64,000 bases of DNA from Hirundichthys speculiger. Taxonomy: Eukaryota; Chordata; Actinopteri; Beloniformes; Exocoetidae. Both the position numbers and the translations under genes were made by a program. The notes beneath the pieces were generated by a model, which worked only from the letters and a program-made list of their open reading frames with translations, did not search any database and had not been told where the DNA came from. Shown in pieces: positions 1 through 13,503 of this stretch. The stretch is taken from assembly GCA_018398805.1 (NCBI GenBank), contig JAGFBZ010001895.1, positions 2,229,001 through 2,293,000 on the forward strand. The letters are read 5' to 3'. Position 1 is the first letter of the stretch. Each line of letters starts with the position of its first letter.

Positions 1-699
1 GTGGCACTGAATATAACCCTAATGAATATAAAGCCTGATGAGTAATATATCAGTCTTTTGAACCTGACAGTTGAAGTTTAGTTGGTTGGTTTTGACCGCA
101 CTTCTACATCTGCAGATGTCAAGGGTTCAGATCTTTATCGTACCGCTTTCACAACGTTTGATTTGCTGATACAACAGAGTGACTGGTTCTCCACAGAGCC
201 TTTGAGTCACGTGAAAACTAGCAGAGCACGAGTTTTTGTTCATTCATTTACTCCTTCCTGCATGTTGGGCAGCAGCAAAACGTCATTTGTGTGAGAACAG
301 CAGGAGAGCTTTGGTCGAGAGCCTCAGCTGACCCGCAGGTGACATTTGCACGTTAGTGCTGGTTAAAAAGAACACGATGGACTGGATGGGCTGCATAATA
401 TCATATACATATAACCCCCCTGAGCAAAGATGCTCAAGCTGACAGATAAACTTTTAGCCCCTCACCCTTTACTGTTGGGCCACCTTTGTTTTCTTACTGA
501 GGCCGCAGCCTTCTCTCACCGTGACCTTAAACACGGCTCTGCTAACGTGGAATTTTCCACCTTAATATAATACTTTGCTAAATCAGTGCGTGAAGTCTTG
601 TTGTCAGTACAACAGCACAAGTGTACTTGACAAATAAGATTAGTATTTTCATGATTTTTTCATTTTTCTGCACTATAAAAAGTGAAAACTGAAAGACTG
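1..699. other. Non-coding, nothing recognised
   Basis: AT-rich non-coding sequence. No exon with convincing splice sites and no recognisable repeat was seen on either strand. Confidence 0.4.
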
Positions 700-900
700 G
701 ATTTCAGTTTGAGGAAATATACCCTTTGCAAAGTTATTTGCTTTCATTCTGAGTCATAAGTCAGTATGTCATTTAGCTTAGCTTAGCTCACAAAAGACTG
801 GAAACAGGGAGAAACTAGTCTCTATGTGAAGATAAGATGTACTATCTACTGTACCAACATTTCTAAGGTTACATATTAACACATTGTACCTTACCTGTTT
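700..900. repeat. Probable dispersed fish repeat fragment
   Basis: The stretch around 770-830 has the TTAGCTTAGCTTAGCTC motif followed by AAAGACTGGAAACAGGGAGA. This combination recurs in many teleost genomes as part of a dispersed repeat. The flanks at 700-770 resemble the rest of that repeat but are diverged. Seen: the motif. Known from general experience: its repetitiveness in fish. Boundaries are approximate and the class is unknown to me. Confidence 0.4.
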
Positions 901-2249
901 CATTTGTGGACCACGATTGTTGTGTGAGGAAGGAAAGTCGTTTTGTGGATCTTGTCCTGTTAACTGGAGGATTTAAGTGAAGCTTTTTCCTTCAAGATTT
1001 AAAGAAGACACAAAGTAAAAAGTAAAATGTTCTGTGCTGGAAGTGGACGGTTTGAGTGGAGAGAGGAACATTTCACTCCAACCCCTAAAACCAGCTGCTA
1101 CAACCAAAGCTGTAAAAACCTGGTTAAATAGAATCATTTTGTCGTGTATCCCTATTTTTTTATTTTTTTATTTCTCAATGGCTCTTTTCCTCCTAATTGA
1201 AGGAAATAATTGTTTTTTTTTCCTATCAAAGTTTTTGAACATAGCTGTAAAGTATCCTTTTCTCATGTGTCACTAAGTAAATCTTGTCGACTTTTGAAGA
1301 AGGCAGAATTGTTCTTCAATAAATCTCTCCATTATTCCTTGAACCATCAGCAAAGGTAGAACAACATTAAGTCCAGAAAACCTCATTTTTTATTTTATTT
1401 TATTTTATTTAGCCATAATTTAGGCAGGCATAGCACAATAAGATTAACACACACACAAATCTACCTCCAAGTGATTTAAGTTTTTAAAAGTGTCTAAAGA
1501 GACCAGCCCCCTAATCCCCGACTCTCTCACCGAGGGAGAAACAAATTTAAAGGCCTTTTTTTCCTTGTTCAGTGTTCTTTTCACTGTCAGTAAGAGAAGT
1601 TCTGATTGTTTAAATCTAATTCCTGAAAGTTCAGTAAATGTTTTAAAGTGTGGAAGAATTTTACTGCAGCATGAAAATCAACATGACTAAAATAAATAAG
1701 GTTTGTTTCATCATTTTGGGGTATAAACTGCTAAACTGATACAGATACCCTCCTCGTACTCACTCTCAGCTTCAGGTTCTACATTTGCCGACATGTGAAT
1801 TTCCCCAGGTGGATCTAAATGTCCCCCACCAGAATAAAAATATGAAAACTCCTTTTCACTAGTGTCAAACCTTACCCAGATACATGCTGGATGATAACTG
1901 ACCAGGCAAGCTCGGATGAAGTTAGTTATTACAGTTCCCGCTAGATCCTTTATCTTCAACGCATCGATGTGCTATTCTGTCTGTAACTTTACAGCTTAAT
2001 AGCAGACTCAAGCTGTAATTGTGTCGTGTTAAACGCAGTTAGTCAATTATTTTCCCTTTACTTGCATTCAGAACTGACTGATCGGGTGATGACACCAGAG
2101 GAATGCTTGGTTTATGAGCGCCTGGCTCATAACTCATAGTGCATGGAGGTTATCTGCATGTAAAGAAGACAAACGTGCCAGTTATGCCAGCTGAGCTCAC
2201 ATGAATAAAGGGCAGATGTGACTCAGTGAGCTGAGCAGGTCATCCTCCC
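901..2249. other. Non-coding, low-complexity tracts
   Basis: No gene recognised. It contains a short (TTTTA)n tract at about 1387-1411 and several T runs. Confidence 0.4.
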
Positions 2250-2806
2250 TATGGAGCCCCGTTTGGGTCATAATTAAATGAATAAATGAGTCTATTATTA
2301 TGAAATACAGGCGTTTATTATTATGAAATATTTTCCATTATTATGATAATGGTGTCATTTTTCATAAGAATGAGCTTTTACATAATAATGGATTCATTTT
2401 TCATAAGAATGAGCTTTTACATAATAATGGATTTGTTTTTTCATAAGAATGAGCTTTTACATAATAATGGCTTTGTTTTCCATAAGAATGATTTGTGTGT
2501 CAATCACAGCAGAGAAAGCAGAGCCATTTATGTGATTGGCTGCTCTTTCATTCAGGCATAAGCAACAGAACAGTGAAATAAACTATTATGCATTAAACTA
2601 AGATTAAATGATAATAAAAATATATTTCATAATAATTACTTTTTTCATAATAATGGGAAATATTTAATAATGGTAAACATGTATTTCATAATAATGGCAA
2701 ACATTTCATAATAATAGATACGTATTTCATAATAATAAAAAATGCCTGTATTTCATAATAATAGACTCATTTATTCATTGAATTATGACCCAAACGGGGC
2801 TCCATA
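2250..2806. mobile_element. Fold-back DNA element, copy 1 (TATGGAGCC family)
   Basis: This 557-bp non-autonomous element is bounded by inverted ends. The left end reads TATGGAGCCCCGTTTGGGTC and the right end is its complement. The left arm holds four units of a 39-bp repeat (starting about 2363, 2402, 2442 and 2481) with the core CATAAGAATGAGC. The right arm carries many inverted ATTTCATAATAA motifs, so the strand can fold back on itself. TCCTCC occurs beside both ends, directly after the right end and one base away on the left, fitting a 6-bp target duplication. This copy lacks the roughly 200-bp core found in the other two. No coding capacity is present. The class is unknown; 6-bp duplications with TAY ends would fit the IS3EU or Dada groups, but that is inference. 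Confidence 0.75.
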
Positions 2807-5800
2807 TCCTCCAACCATAAAGTTAGAAGTTTGTGTGTTTTTGTGTTAGACACTTCTCACTGTTGTGATTGCAGAAACTGCACTGCTGAAGCTGGACATG
2901 ATGGATATGGAGCAGATATACATAGATCTTAATTCTACTGTTGTTACTTCTTGTCTGAAGCAGTTGGATCAGAAAACATTTCGTTAAATAAAAAAAAAAA
3001 AAAGAATTGCAGCGTTTATGCAATAGGAAGTGAGTTACACCATACTTCTGGTTAACGGTTAAGATTATGAAATACAGTAAAACACAACTTGAGAAAATGG
3101 GTTTGGAAATTACGGTAAAGAAAGAAACCAAAAAAAAAAAAAAAAAACATCCAAGACCAGCGTTACCAAATCTAACCTCAAACAACACCACTTGTGAGTA
3201 AAATGTCCTTCAAAAGGACAGATGGTGTCTTTAGCAATCGTTCACAACTGACATCAGAGAACATTTTTAAATATTTGTTTGCAAAGTTCCTGCGTGACAT
3301 TTGAGTTGTTGACAGTTTTCTCAAAATGGCAAAATATGTGTAACGCCCAGTCGGTTGGGAGAGTGTCAAAGTCAAGTAAAAAAGAAAACATTAAGAAACG
3401 AGGAAGCACATGAGTTAAATGAGTTCTGGCTGGATTCTTGACATTGGAGCAGAGGCTCCTGTGGAGCTGCTCACCTTGTATCCTTGACCTGCAGGGGACA
3501 GAGGGCAGATAGCTGAGCAAATAGGCCATGTTGTCTCAACTGAAAAACATCTCCTTTCTCAGGGGAATATGTAAATATTTCCAGGAAGGCTGTTATTTAC
3601 AATGACGGAGATCTGGAAACTGAAAATAATGCACCAAATAACAGAAGAAACTGAAGGATAAACAACACTGAACTGGATTACTGACGTTTATGCGCTTCCT
3701 GCACAGATTGCAAACAACAGCTGTGGACGTTGAGTTTGAAAGCTACAGTTCCAAGGAAAATCAGAAAACACTTGTGCAGTTTGTGTGTGATACATCTGCT
3801 GATTTGCAAGCCAGAGATGCACTAAAATCTGTGTCCCACCAGAATCTCACCCCCCTTTTTGATAAAATAAACCATTTTAGGCACTTTGAAATGCATTTGG
3901 TTGAGTGTTACATTTATAGACTTGATGTATTGTGAATAACATTTCACAATAATCTTGAAAGTTGTGTAAAATGTGGTTTTGATAGCTTGCAGTGGGTAGA
4001 TGTGTTCACTGCTTTGTTGAGAACAGATGAAGTGAGAGGGTTTCAGGTGCTGGGAAGTTTCCTGCAGTTTGGTGCATCAAGCAAGTGCATCACGTTGCTA
4101 CATTTGTCCAAAGCACAAAATGCCACAGTTTTTCAATAAAGTTAATGTTACAAAATGTACGGTGAGGGTTAGAAAAACATAGAATGGTTAGATTCAAGAT
4201 TCAATGAGGCATGAATTTGAGTGGTTGTTGAACTAACCATTCACACTGATCAGCAGTCTTTGTCCACAATCAGAGTACTGTGTCCTCTGAATACCAATCA
4301 GCTGGTGATTTCTCAGTTACAGAACTAATCTAGCACAGTTCAGTGATAGATTGAATCAGCTGGAGGGACTCCACTCTCCTCTTGTTGGTAGTTTTCTCAT
4401 TATCAGGTTACGTGATGATCCTTCAAAAACAGAGCAGCTGCAGTCGTGAACAAGATTTAAGTAAAGGGAACATATTTTTAAAACTGAGGAATCACCTCAG
4501 CTCTACTCCTAAAGTGATCTATTGCAAATGTCGGCAGAAGACAAATGTAGCTGAGCAGTAGATACAGTCTGTTTACGATGTAGTGGAGTGGAAATGTGAG
4601 CTCAAAAAAACTTGGACCGTCTATGGGGCTTTTGGTGTCATGTGTCTCCACGTCTCCACAAGTGTTTCATCAGACAGACTAATGACTCAACAAGAAATTA
4701 CACCAGTTCGGAGTGTCCTTCCAGCTGATCCAATCGTTGGCACAGCAGTCTTTTGGGTTCTTAATATGTACATATTTTATAACTTATATGTAACTTGATC
4801 GAGGAGAGTTTTATGAGGTTGTTTATTATTTTCAACCCCATTAAAGAGTAGGGTGAAATGTTAAATTAGACATCTCTGTCCAGCTTATATTTCCAAAGCA
4901 ATTAATTTACTAGTTTTTGGCTGTGGGGTAGAGTTTAATATTTCATATTGTGTAATTTTTCTCCCACTGTGTGGTCAACTGTGAATGCTTGTGCTGTTCC
5001 AACCAAGGAATTTTAAGCCCCCAATAAACTCAACCCAACAAATATTCCTTTTTTTCTTCGTATTTTCCACATATATTAGATTACTTAATTCAGTGGAAAA
5101 CCTCAGAAAACATTTCAGATGTTAAATTACAGGAAAAAGTTATAAGTTAAATGGAAAAAGTTTCCAGATCTTGGCAGACGCACTCATGACATAAACATAA
5201 AAAAAAACAAAAAAAACTGCTCTTATCATGGCATGTCAAGGGCTTTCTTCATCACTCATTCACCCTGGCAGTGATTTGTTTCTGGAGTGTCGGTGGGCAG
5301 CAGGAAGGACAGAAATATCTGTGCCCTCTTCTTGCCAAGTGGGTTGCACAGTCAGGAGTCACAGCGAGACTGTTGACAACAGCTGACTGGTTTGACAAAA
5401 ACAACAAGTGAGAGTCAGATAAATGAGCTGGGAGGAGTCTGCCAGAGATGATGAGTGAAGGCGCGTTACGTAAAAAGCGGCTAATGGAGGAGGTGAGGAT
5501 GAGCTTTAAATACACAGCCTGACCAGAGGGGAAGTCCAGGGAGCAGAAGAGCCTTCTCCTACAGGCGGGAGGTCACTTAGTTACAAACCACTTTCAGCTG
5601 AGCTTCACTTGTCTGATCAGGTTATTGGGATCATTTCTCTTTTTTCTCTTCAACGTCATTCTTTTTTTCCCCATTTCTCTCTCAGTATACTCCAAGGTTT
5701 ACGTGAAACACCTTTGTCCATTGCTCTGAAGCAAATCTCACTAATCCTGGGTGACTTCAGCTGCTATCTAATGGTCTGGTGCTCAGCTCTGGTTGCTGGT

Positions 5801-6285
5801 CAGCTAGTGGAGTGAAAGACAGGAGCATATCCAACCGTTGTGGTGTGGTATGATGACTATGTGGTGCCTTTTCCACGTCAGAGCCTTTGATTTTCAAAGT
5901 GCATGTTCTTTGTTCCTTCTACTGGCATGTAAATGTCAGGAAACCACGGAGGACTCCACACATAACAATTATGTCTGGATTGTGTGGCTATTCCAGCACG
6001 TTGGGCTTAACAACCACATAACCTGACATTAATGTAAGCCAATAATCACCTGTCTTCTCTATGGGGTCATGTCCTTTACGCTATTGTTGCATTTTTTTAA
6101 TGTTTGAAACAATACCACAGTTACTCAAGAACAGAATGTGACTCAAGTATGAAGTATTGGTACATCTATTTTTACCAAATTTATACAGAAATATGTCAAA
6201 CATTTAACACTGTTATCGAAGTATTTCTGAAAACGTACGTGTCTGTTGGTGTGGACGGCACCACAGCTTGGTGAAACACCGATAT
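2807..6285. other. Non-coding, nothing recognised
   Basis: No exon or known repeat recognised. There are A runs at about 2989-3003 and 3130-3148, and an A-rich tract near 5200-5216. Short open frames here show no family motif. Confidence 0.4.
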
Positions 6286-6343
<58 letters not shown>

Positions 6344-6354
6344 TATCTATCTAT
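6286..6354. repeat. (GATA)n microsatellite
   Basis: About fourteen tandem TAGA/GATA units are followed by a short inverted TATCTATCTAT end, so the tip can form a hairpin. It is probably length-polymorphic. Confidence 0.95.
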
Positions 6355-8440
6355 AAACTGGGAAATTGCAGAATTTACAGAAATTACAGCTCCTAACAGT
6401 GGATGACCCTCCTTCCTGCTGTCCTGAGCTCTTAGTTTGGGCTCTGACATCACTTCACCTGCTGAAAATGTTCTTAATAAAAATGAAATCTTTTTATTTT
6501 TTTTATCAGGAAGTGATAAAGTACACAACAGGTTGGAAGATTAAGCTGGGAAAAACATATGAAGATAATGAACAGCATAACTTGATTGACACATGTAAAG
6601 TAATTCAACCTTATTTATAAAAGAATTGAATTATATTTAAAAATAATATATTGATGTTTTTAACTTTTAAAGTGTTTACCGTGGATTCTGTGATCATGAT
6701 GCGTATATCAACTAATAAAAAGAGTTTCCTAACCAACACACCCTTTTATAAACTTCACATGAAATCACGTTCTGCTCAGATGAATTCCTTCCTTTTCTCC
6801 AACTATTTGCACTTTATAGAGTTACTGAAACACGCTGCGTTATATTCTATTGTAACATTTTCTGGGTCTGTGACTGCCAAGCTAAAAAAGCCTTGAGCAG
6901 TGTTTAAAAGAGAAACCGTATTTTGTGCAGAGAATCATTACTGAACTGAGGAGGGATGAGAAATGCAGCGATTAATCAGATGCAATGTGTTTATTAGTAG
7001 CTTGGGGTGGATTTTGTATTTGAACAAATCCTGGCTGTCCATCCTAACAGATTAGGCTAGCTGCGTTCTAGTGTTAGAAACCAGTTAACCTGGCCATCAA
7101 AGACATTATTTCACTGTTTTTTTTTTGGTTAAGCTGAAGAGCTGAAGTTTGCCGTCAATGATCACAACCTCAAATGTTTTAAAGTATCTTTCTTTTAAAT
7201 TTTCCAATCTAAATTTTGGTTCCACTCACTGTTTTCTTGCATTTTCAGTTAGGTAGTAACAAACAACATCATAGTTAAGTTTAGTTTTCTATTTTATTTG
7301 CTTCCTTTACCCTAAAGAAAGGTTGTGATAAACTTTGCTTTTGAGTGACATTAGTCACCAAAATATGTGATATCAAACAAAGAGATGTGACTTTTTTTTC
7401 CACATAACATGTTCCCTTTAACATGGCCATTTAAAGAACATTTTTATATATTGCAAAGTCTAAATGAGCAGTTGTGTCACATGCAGGTAAATAGAAATGC
7501 ACTTAGCAAACAGAAATGTCCTGCTGTAATCTGAGCTGCTGGGGATCTTTCTGCTGCCCATGCTCAGATTCCAGATCAAAAACACGTGTAAACCTGTGGA
7601 AAATGACTTTAAAACAAAGTATTTCAAATCGAGAGGGAGAAATATACTACAGAGTCCATTAACAGTTTGCTTCTCGGGACTGGAAATGCCGTGAGAGACG
7701 GAGGATGTGGTACTTCAGTGCATGGATTCCTCCAGACCTGCAGGCTCAAAGGAAATGGACTTTTAGTGCATCTTGAAAGTCTTACAATAAGAACATAAAT
7801 ACATTTGTAGGCAAGTTTATTAGTTTTGTTTTTGCAATCCTTTGAAATAAAGGAAAATCACAAACCTTATTACCCAATATCGTAAATGTCAAATTACCTG
7901 AATGTGTATCTTCTGTGAATAACTGCATTATTTGTAAGCTGACAGTTTGAGTTTCTCCTGTTATGAAGAATCAAGTAAATATACTTTAGACAGACTTATG
8001 AAATTATACAAACCTCCTGGTAGAAACCTGTGATCACTGGCACATGTTTGAAAACATGAAGGCCGACCGAAGGACAACACATGGATGTAAGTGAGAGTTA
8101 TTTTAATTTGTTTTTGAAATCTCACTGTCACAATTTCACAGTCAGTAAAACCCATATATGTCATTCCTTGATACGGTACGTAGATGGCTATATTATTGTT
8201 AGTTAACACAATGAAGGGCAAGTGTGGATGGTGAGGTGGTGAGGACCGTCTCTGTCGCAGCAAGAAGCTAATTGGTTCAAATTTGAGCTTTTTGCTGAGA
8301 GTTTTAATCTCACAGCTACAGTGACTTCCTCCGAGTGGTCAAAGCCATGCTTGTTTGGTTGAGTGGTGGTTCTTAACTGACTGTGCATGTAGTTTTTATT
8401 TGATAATTATTATTTGTTTAATCTCAGTTATCTTTGTGTT
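6355..8440. other. Non-coding, nothing recognised
   Basis: AT-rich sequence without recognisable exons or repeats. Confidence 0.4.
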
Positions 8441-8542
8441 GGTCATGGAGTATCCCACCTCTTCCCCCGATGACAGAGGGACTCTATCCTTCCCTCGAAC
8501 CTAAAGTAGGACCAGGTGGGTAAAGGAAAAATGAATGAACAA
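8441..8542 (+). mobile_element. Probable LINE 3'-tail fragment
   Basis: The segment has CCCGATGACAGAGGGACTC, then a CCTCGAACC-like stretch, and ends in AAAAATGAATGAAC. This resembles the diverged 3' end of fish L2-type (Maui-like) LINEs, which finish in short tandem repeats such as ATGAATGA or ATGGATGG. It is a short, old fragment without coding capacity. Confidence 0.4.
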
Positions 8543-11030
8543 AATAATGTTTAAGTCTTGCTGAGTACACCCAGTAACTACAAAAACACTGTTAAATAAA
8601 TTATGAACACCAGAACTGTCTCAGTTTTGGACCTTTGCGCACACAACAAAGAAACCAGTTATCAGAGGAATTAGAGGAATCTTATTCTGAGATTCTCCAA
8701 AAATGGAGACGGGCACTAGATGACTGCGGTGAAATTAATGGTCAGAATTGCAGTAATAATTAACAGACAAGCCTTAGTTCCACAAAACAAAGTTGCTGGT
8801 TCCACGCTACAGTGGTGCTCCAGTCATTGTTCTGCTCGCACCATACAGGAATCTGAAAAACAGACTTGCGTGTTCGGCAAACTTGGCGCAGACAGTACAG
8901 AGAAAATTAAAAGGATATTGCCTCACATTAGCTGATGTAAAAGGCATTCAAGAAAAAAACAAAAACAAAAGGAAAAGTCCTTGTTTGTTCTTTGAATGAA
9001 AATTACAAGATTAAACTTTGCTGATGAAGATTCAACAAATCTATACGAATGCTGGAATTCCTTTTTTTTAATTCAGTCTTTTTTTTAAATAGTCAAAACA
9101 ACAGTAATGAGGTGGTTGGCAGTTTAAGATTAGCCAGTGATTTAAACCCATTACATTTTCACGCAGATTAATGCACGCTTGTCCTGAAAAAATAAACAGA
9201 TGAAAAATAATTTGTTCAGATGAGCCCAACATTAATGTGTTTAGCTCAGACTAAGACTGGTATTTGTACTGTTAACCTGTCCAGGACTGCAGCGGTAAAT
9301 GCATAGTTCTCACAGAGAAGCACAGAGGTGGGAGTGTGATGAAAAGGGGTTGCATGAGTGCAATATATGAAAATACTGGCTGATAGTAACTGACAAAATG
9401 ACTCCCAGTTTCAAGAAATGTGGCTTGGAAAACTATTCCAGCACTCTAACAATCCTGAGCACACAGAGTCTTTAAAGAAGAAAATAAGTGAAAAATGTAA
9501 CTTGGTCAACTATGTTGCTTGACCTGAATCTGGGAGAATCCCCTTGGGACGTGTCGGAGAAAGTTAGAGAAACAACGTCTCCAGCAAAGAAGAATGAAGA
9601 ATGGTAGAAACTCTTAACAGAAATGTATTCAACACTGGTCCTCAAAAAACATACAAGTGTTGAAACATATAGTAAATATATGAATATAAGAGATTAGACC
9701 TAGACTAAGTAAAAGGGCTATAACTTGTACTGAAAATAAAACAGCACACTGTCCAGCTGAAATACAGTGCATTTACACAGAGGCTAATTTTGAATCACTT
9801 CAAATTTAGGACATTAGTTTCTGCTGTGTGCTGTATGTCAAGAAAATTATACAGAAGCATTTTGGATGCAGCCAAATTTAGCTGCACTGGTAATTCTTTA
9901 TGGTTTGACTGATGTCTATGAAAAATGCAGTTAAAAGGAGCGCTTGGCTCATGTGGTGAACCATCATCCCACTGAGAGATGTATGTTTATGTAACATCTG
10001 TTCAATACCACGTATACACAGCCCCTATCAAAAGCTAATGCACATGAGAGATGTATCGCAGCAGCTATAAATAGGTTATGACTCATTTTGCTTGACTTGG
10101 GGGGGCTGTTTCATAATAACGAAATTGTGTGCGTGTCTGCGGGTTTATGTTTATGCAGCTTTAATGTCTTAGTGTCCTTCAAATTACTGCATCTGTCACT
10201 GCTCCAAACACACCAGCCAATCACCCTCAGCAACGCATTGTCAACACTGACTCTGCTATCTTCTCTTAATCAGACAGAAATTTAAGCCTCTAACACATAT
10301 TAGCGGAAAACATTTGGCAAGGCACGCAGAACAAGAGCCTTAGACCCGCTTTCCTTCTCATGGTTCTATTTTCAGACCATAAAACACGTCATGCTGTTTC
10401 CAAAGCAACCACTTATGACCGTTTTGGGAGGGGGCTTGGGCTCAGGAGAGTGGAGGAGGGGGCTTATGAAATACTCATAAAACAAATGGGATATATTAGA
10501 GGGGACATGTGTCTGGAAAACATGAGGGGACTGATTGGAATTGCAGGAAAATGTGCATAAGATGCACAAAATTGAAAAAAAAAATAAAAGAGGGATTCAT
10601 AAAAAAAAAAGAAAAGAATATCCTCTTCAAAATGTTATTAAACAAATCGAAGTCACTGGGTTTCCTTTCAGCAATTAGATGGCATTATAACTGGCACCAG
10701 AACAGTGTTTGGCTTTATCTCCAAATGTTCTGGAAGAGAAATGAGTCATGATAAGATTTGCTTTCCCCGGTTGACCCATCATTCACAGAAGCCAGAGCAT
10801 CGTGTAGACCAGAGTCCCTGCTGGCTGCTTTTTATAGTCAGAACAATAACAGTGCAAATAAGCTGTAGAAATGATGGCTTGAATATACAATATTTTCTAA
10901 AACAAATACTTGAATACGAATACTTTAGACAGACTTGTGAAAATATCCAGAACCCAGGAGGGTTCTCAATTAATCACTGTCTAACACAGCGGTTTAAAGC
11001 CTGCTGTCAATGAAAGAGTTGTGCAAAGAA
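8543..11030. other. Non-coding, nothing recognised
   Basis: No gene or named repeat recognised. The block ends at a homopolymer junction. Confidence 0.4.
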
Positions 11031-11060
11031 AAAAAAAAAAAAGGGGGGGGGGGGGGGAGG
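11028..11060. repeat. Poly-A/poly-G low-complexity tract
   Basis: A run of about 14 A is followed directly by about 16 G. Such a junction is error-prone in sequencing. Confidence 0.9.
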
Positions 11061-11634
11061 TAAAAGGTAAATTACATAAAAATCACAGACTTTAATACCC
11101 ATATTGGTGAGGGGTAGGCAGAACCTTTGAGTGGTGGTGTAGTTTCCTGGTCTCACTCCAAGTGCATCACATTTCGATACTCATGAAGGGCCCCTTGAGG
11201 TCACATGATACCATCCTTTGTTGTTTTGTAACTTGCAGGATTCACATTTCTAAGGGCAGGCATTTAAACCAATCTATGATGTGATTTTTTTTTTTTCTTT
11301 GCTTCTTGGCAAAATCCTAAATCTGATTTAAAAACAAGGCACTGTGGTCTCCAGGGGAAAATTAAGTGAGAACTCAACTGTGTCAGTCCTTGATTTGGCA
11401 GTTTACTCTTAGTGTCAGAAACTGCTGTGCCAAACCAAAGATGTGCGCAATCTGAGATCATGTATGCATGTGTTGGTCAGAGCCATTACACAATGCTTGA
11501 AACAGATATGTCTGCAAGACAAGTCAAATACCAAAGTCAAATACAAATGAAAGCCATATACACACACACGTGCACATGTTCTACAAAGCTGCTGTTTTAC
11601 ACACTTATATTTATTTACATTCACAGTTATATTA

Positions 11635-12641
11635 TATGGAGCCTCGTTTGCGCCATAATTCAATGAATAAATGAGTCTATTATTATGAAAAACAGGCGTT
11701 TATTATTATGAAATATTTCCCATTATAATGATAATGGTTTCGTTTTCAAAAGAATGAACTTTCACATAATAATGGATTCATTTTTCATAAGAATGAGCTT
11801 TTACATAATAATGGATTCGTTTTTCATAAGAATGAGCTTTTACATAATAATGGCTTTGTTTTTCATAAGAATGATTAGTGTGTCAATCACAGCAGAGAGG
11901 GTGGAGCCATTTATGTAATTGGCTGCTCTTTCATTCAGGCATAAGTAACAGAACAGTGAATATTGATAGTGGGCGAGAGGTGCAATGTATATACTCCAGG
12001 CCAGTAGGTGGCAGAATGCACCTCAGTTTACGGTTAAAAGTTGACATCGACTAAGAAACGTCAAGGTTTCCCGTAGCTCAGTCCTAGCTGCCATAGCTAC
12101 AATGGGACTAGGAGCACACCTTGATGACGCCACGGCCCGCTGCTAACGGGACCTCACGGCCAAAACTAGTCGATGTCAGAGCGTAGAATGGAGAAGGATC
12201 AGCCAATGAGCGTGCAGGTCAACCACTGGTCCCGCCCAGTGGCAAAATGTCATTATTATGTATCATGTATTATCATTCTTATGAAAAACGAAGCCATTAT
12301 GTAAAAGCTCATTCTTATGAAAAATGAAGCCATTATGTAAAAGCTCATTCTTTGATAAAAAAGCCATTCTGAAATAAACTAATATGCATTAAACTAAGAT
12401 TAAATAATAATAAAAATATATTTCATAATAATTACATTTTTTCATAATAATGGGAAATATTTAATAATAATACACATATATTTCATAATAATGGGAAATA
12501 TTTAATAATAATAAACATGTATTTCACAATAATGGCAAACATTTCATAATAATGGATATGTATTTCATAATAATAAACGCCTGTATTTCATAATAATAGA
12601 CTCATTTATTAATTGAATTATGACCTAAACGGGGCTCCATA
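11635..12641. mobile_element. Fold-back DNA element, copy 2 (TATGGAGCC family)
   Basis: This 1007-bp copy has TATGGAGCCTCGTTTG at the left and the inverted GGGGCTCCATA at the right. The direct repeat ATATTA abuts both ends (11629-11634 and 12642-12647), a perfect 6-bp target duplication. The left arm has the 39-bp CATAAGAATGAGC units; the right arm has the same units inverted (CATTCTTATGAAAAA) plus ATTTCATAATAA motifs. The centre (about 11960-12255) is a GC-richer core not seen in copy 1. It contains GACATCGACTA and, about 120 bp on, its complement TAGTCGATGTC. There is no open frame of note, so mobility would need an enzyme from elsewhere. Confidence 0.8.
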
Positions 12642-13496
12642 ATATTAATGTGAATCAGCTATAAGTGAAATGAGCTTCATTTTGGAAAAAAAAAACTGAA
12701 AAAAAAAAAAAAAAATCCAAGTTTGAGGATTTTTGATGTCAGGAGTGGATCACATATTAGTATCGGTGTCAGCCTGGTGGATGGCTTTGGGAGAAATGGG
12801 CTGAGGCAATTAAACCATTCAGTTTGGGAACAAAGGGTATACAGAATGAGGGCATGGCTATAACTGGTTACATAAAGCATGCTGTGCAGTTGCATAATCT
12901 GTTCATAATCACAGGCTAGTCCAGATATAGATGGCCCAGTTTCCTCCTAGTTCATTCCAGCATGGCAGTGACACAGTGTCCTGAGCACTTAGGTTCAAGC
13001 CAGGCAGCCTTATCTAGACATTAATATTCTTGAAGTCCTGCCACAACAACAATGCTCTCTAGTCATTCCTCATCAGGGGACAATTAAAAATGCATATTTC
13101 TGCCGTCTAAATTTGAAAAGAAATTGAAGCTGTTTAAGGTGTGAGTCATAATTTATTTGATGATCTCTTTGTTTTCTAACTCTTTTTCCAAGACTCCACA
13201 TTGTGTAAAGTACATAGTATAGTGTACTGTAACATGCCATATATAAACTATACCACACAAATACGATGCCTCAAAGAAATGCAGATGTAACAACAATGTT
13301 ATGCAGGCCAGCTATAAGGACTTTTTTTTTTTTTATCCAACCAATATTTGATGTATCATTACCATTGGGCCAAACAGATAATCAACAACACATTACATCA
13401 TTAGATTACACTTTATATTTACTGATCTTCTGTCACTTTTGGATGGGCAAGAAAAACATTTGGAATCACAAACTAAATTTTTGGATTTAAATATTT
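12642..13496. other. Non-coding
   Basis: No exon recognised. Two A runs lie at 12686-12716 and a T run at 13321-13334. Confidence 0.4.
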
Positions 13497-13503
13497 AATT
13501 AAA

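Noticed and set aside
2343..2561. Open frame with a repeated MSFFIRMSFYIIMD-like pattern
   Set aside because: It is the translation of the 39-bp tandem units, not a protein gene.
6196..6528. Open frame with repeated YLSI units
   Set aside because: Translation of the GATA microsatellite.
10360..11013. Cluster of overlapping open frames near 10.4-11.0 kb
   Set aside because: No conserved motif, no matching splice borders, overlapping on both strands; looks like chance.
11640..12640. A-box-like TAGCTCAGTCC in the core of the fold-back elements, as evidence for a tRNA-derived origin
   Set aside because: No B box at the right distance and no A-tail; the element has inverted ends and target duplications of a DNA transposon.
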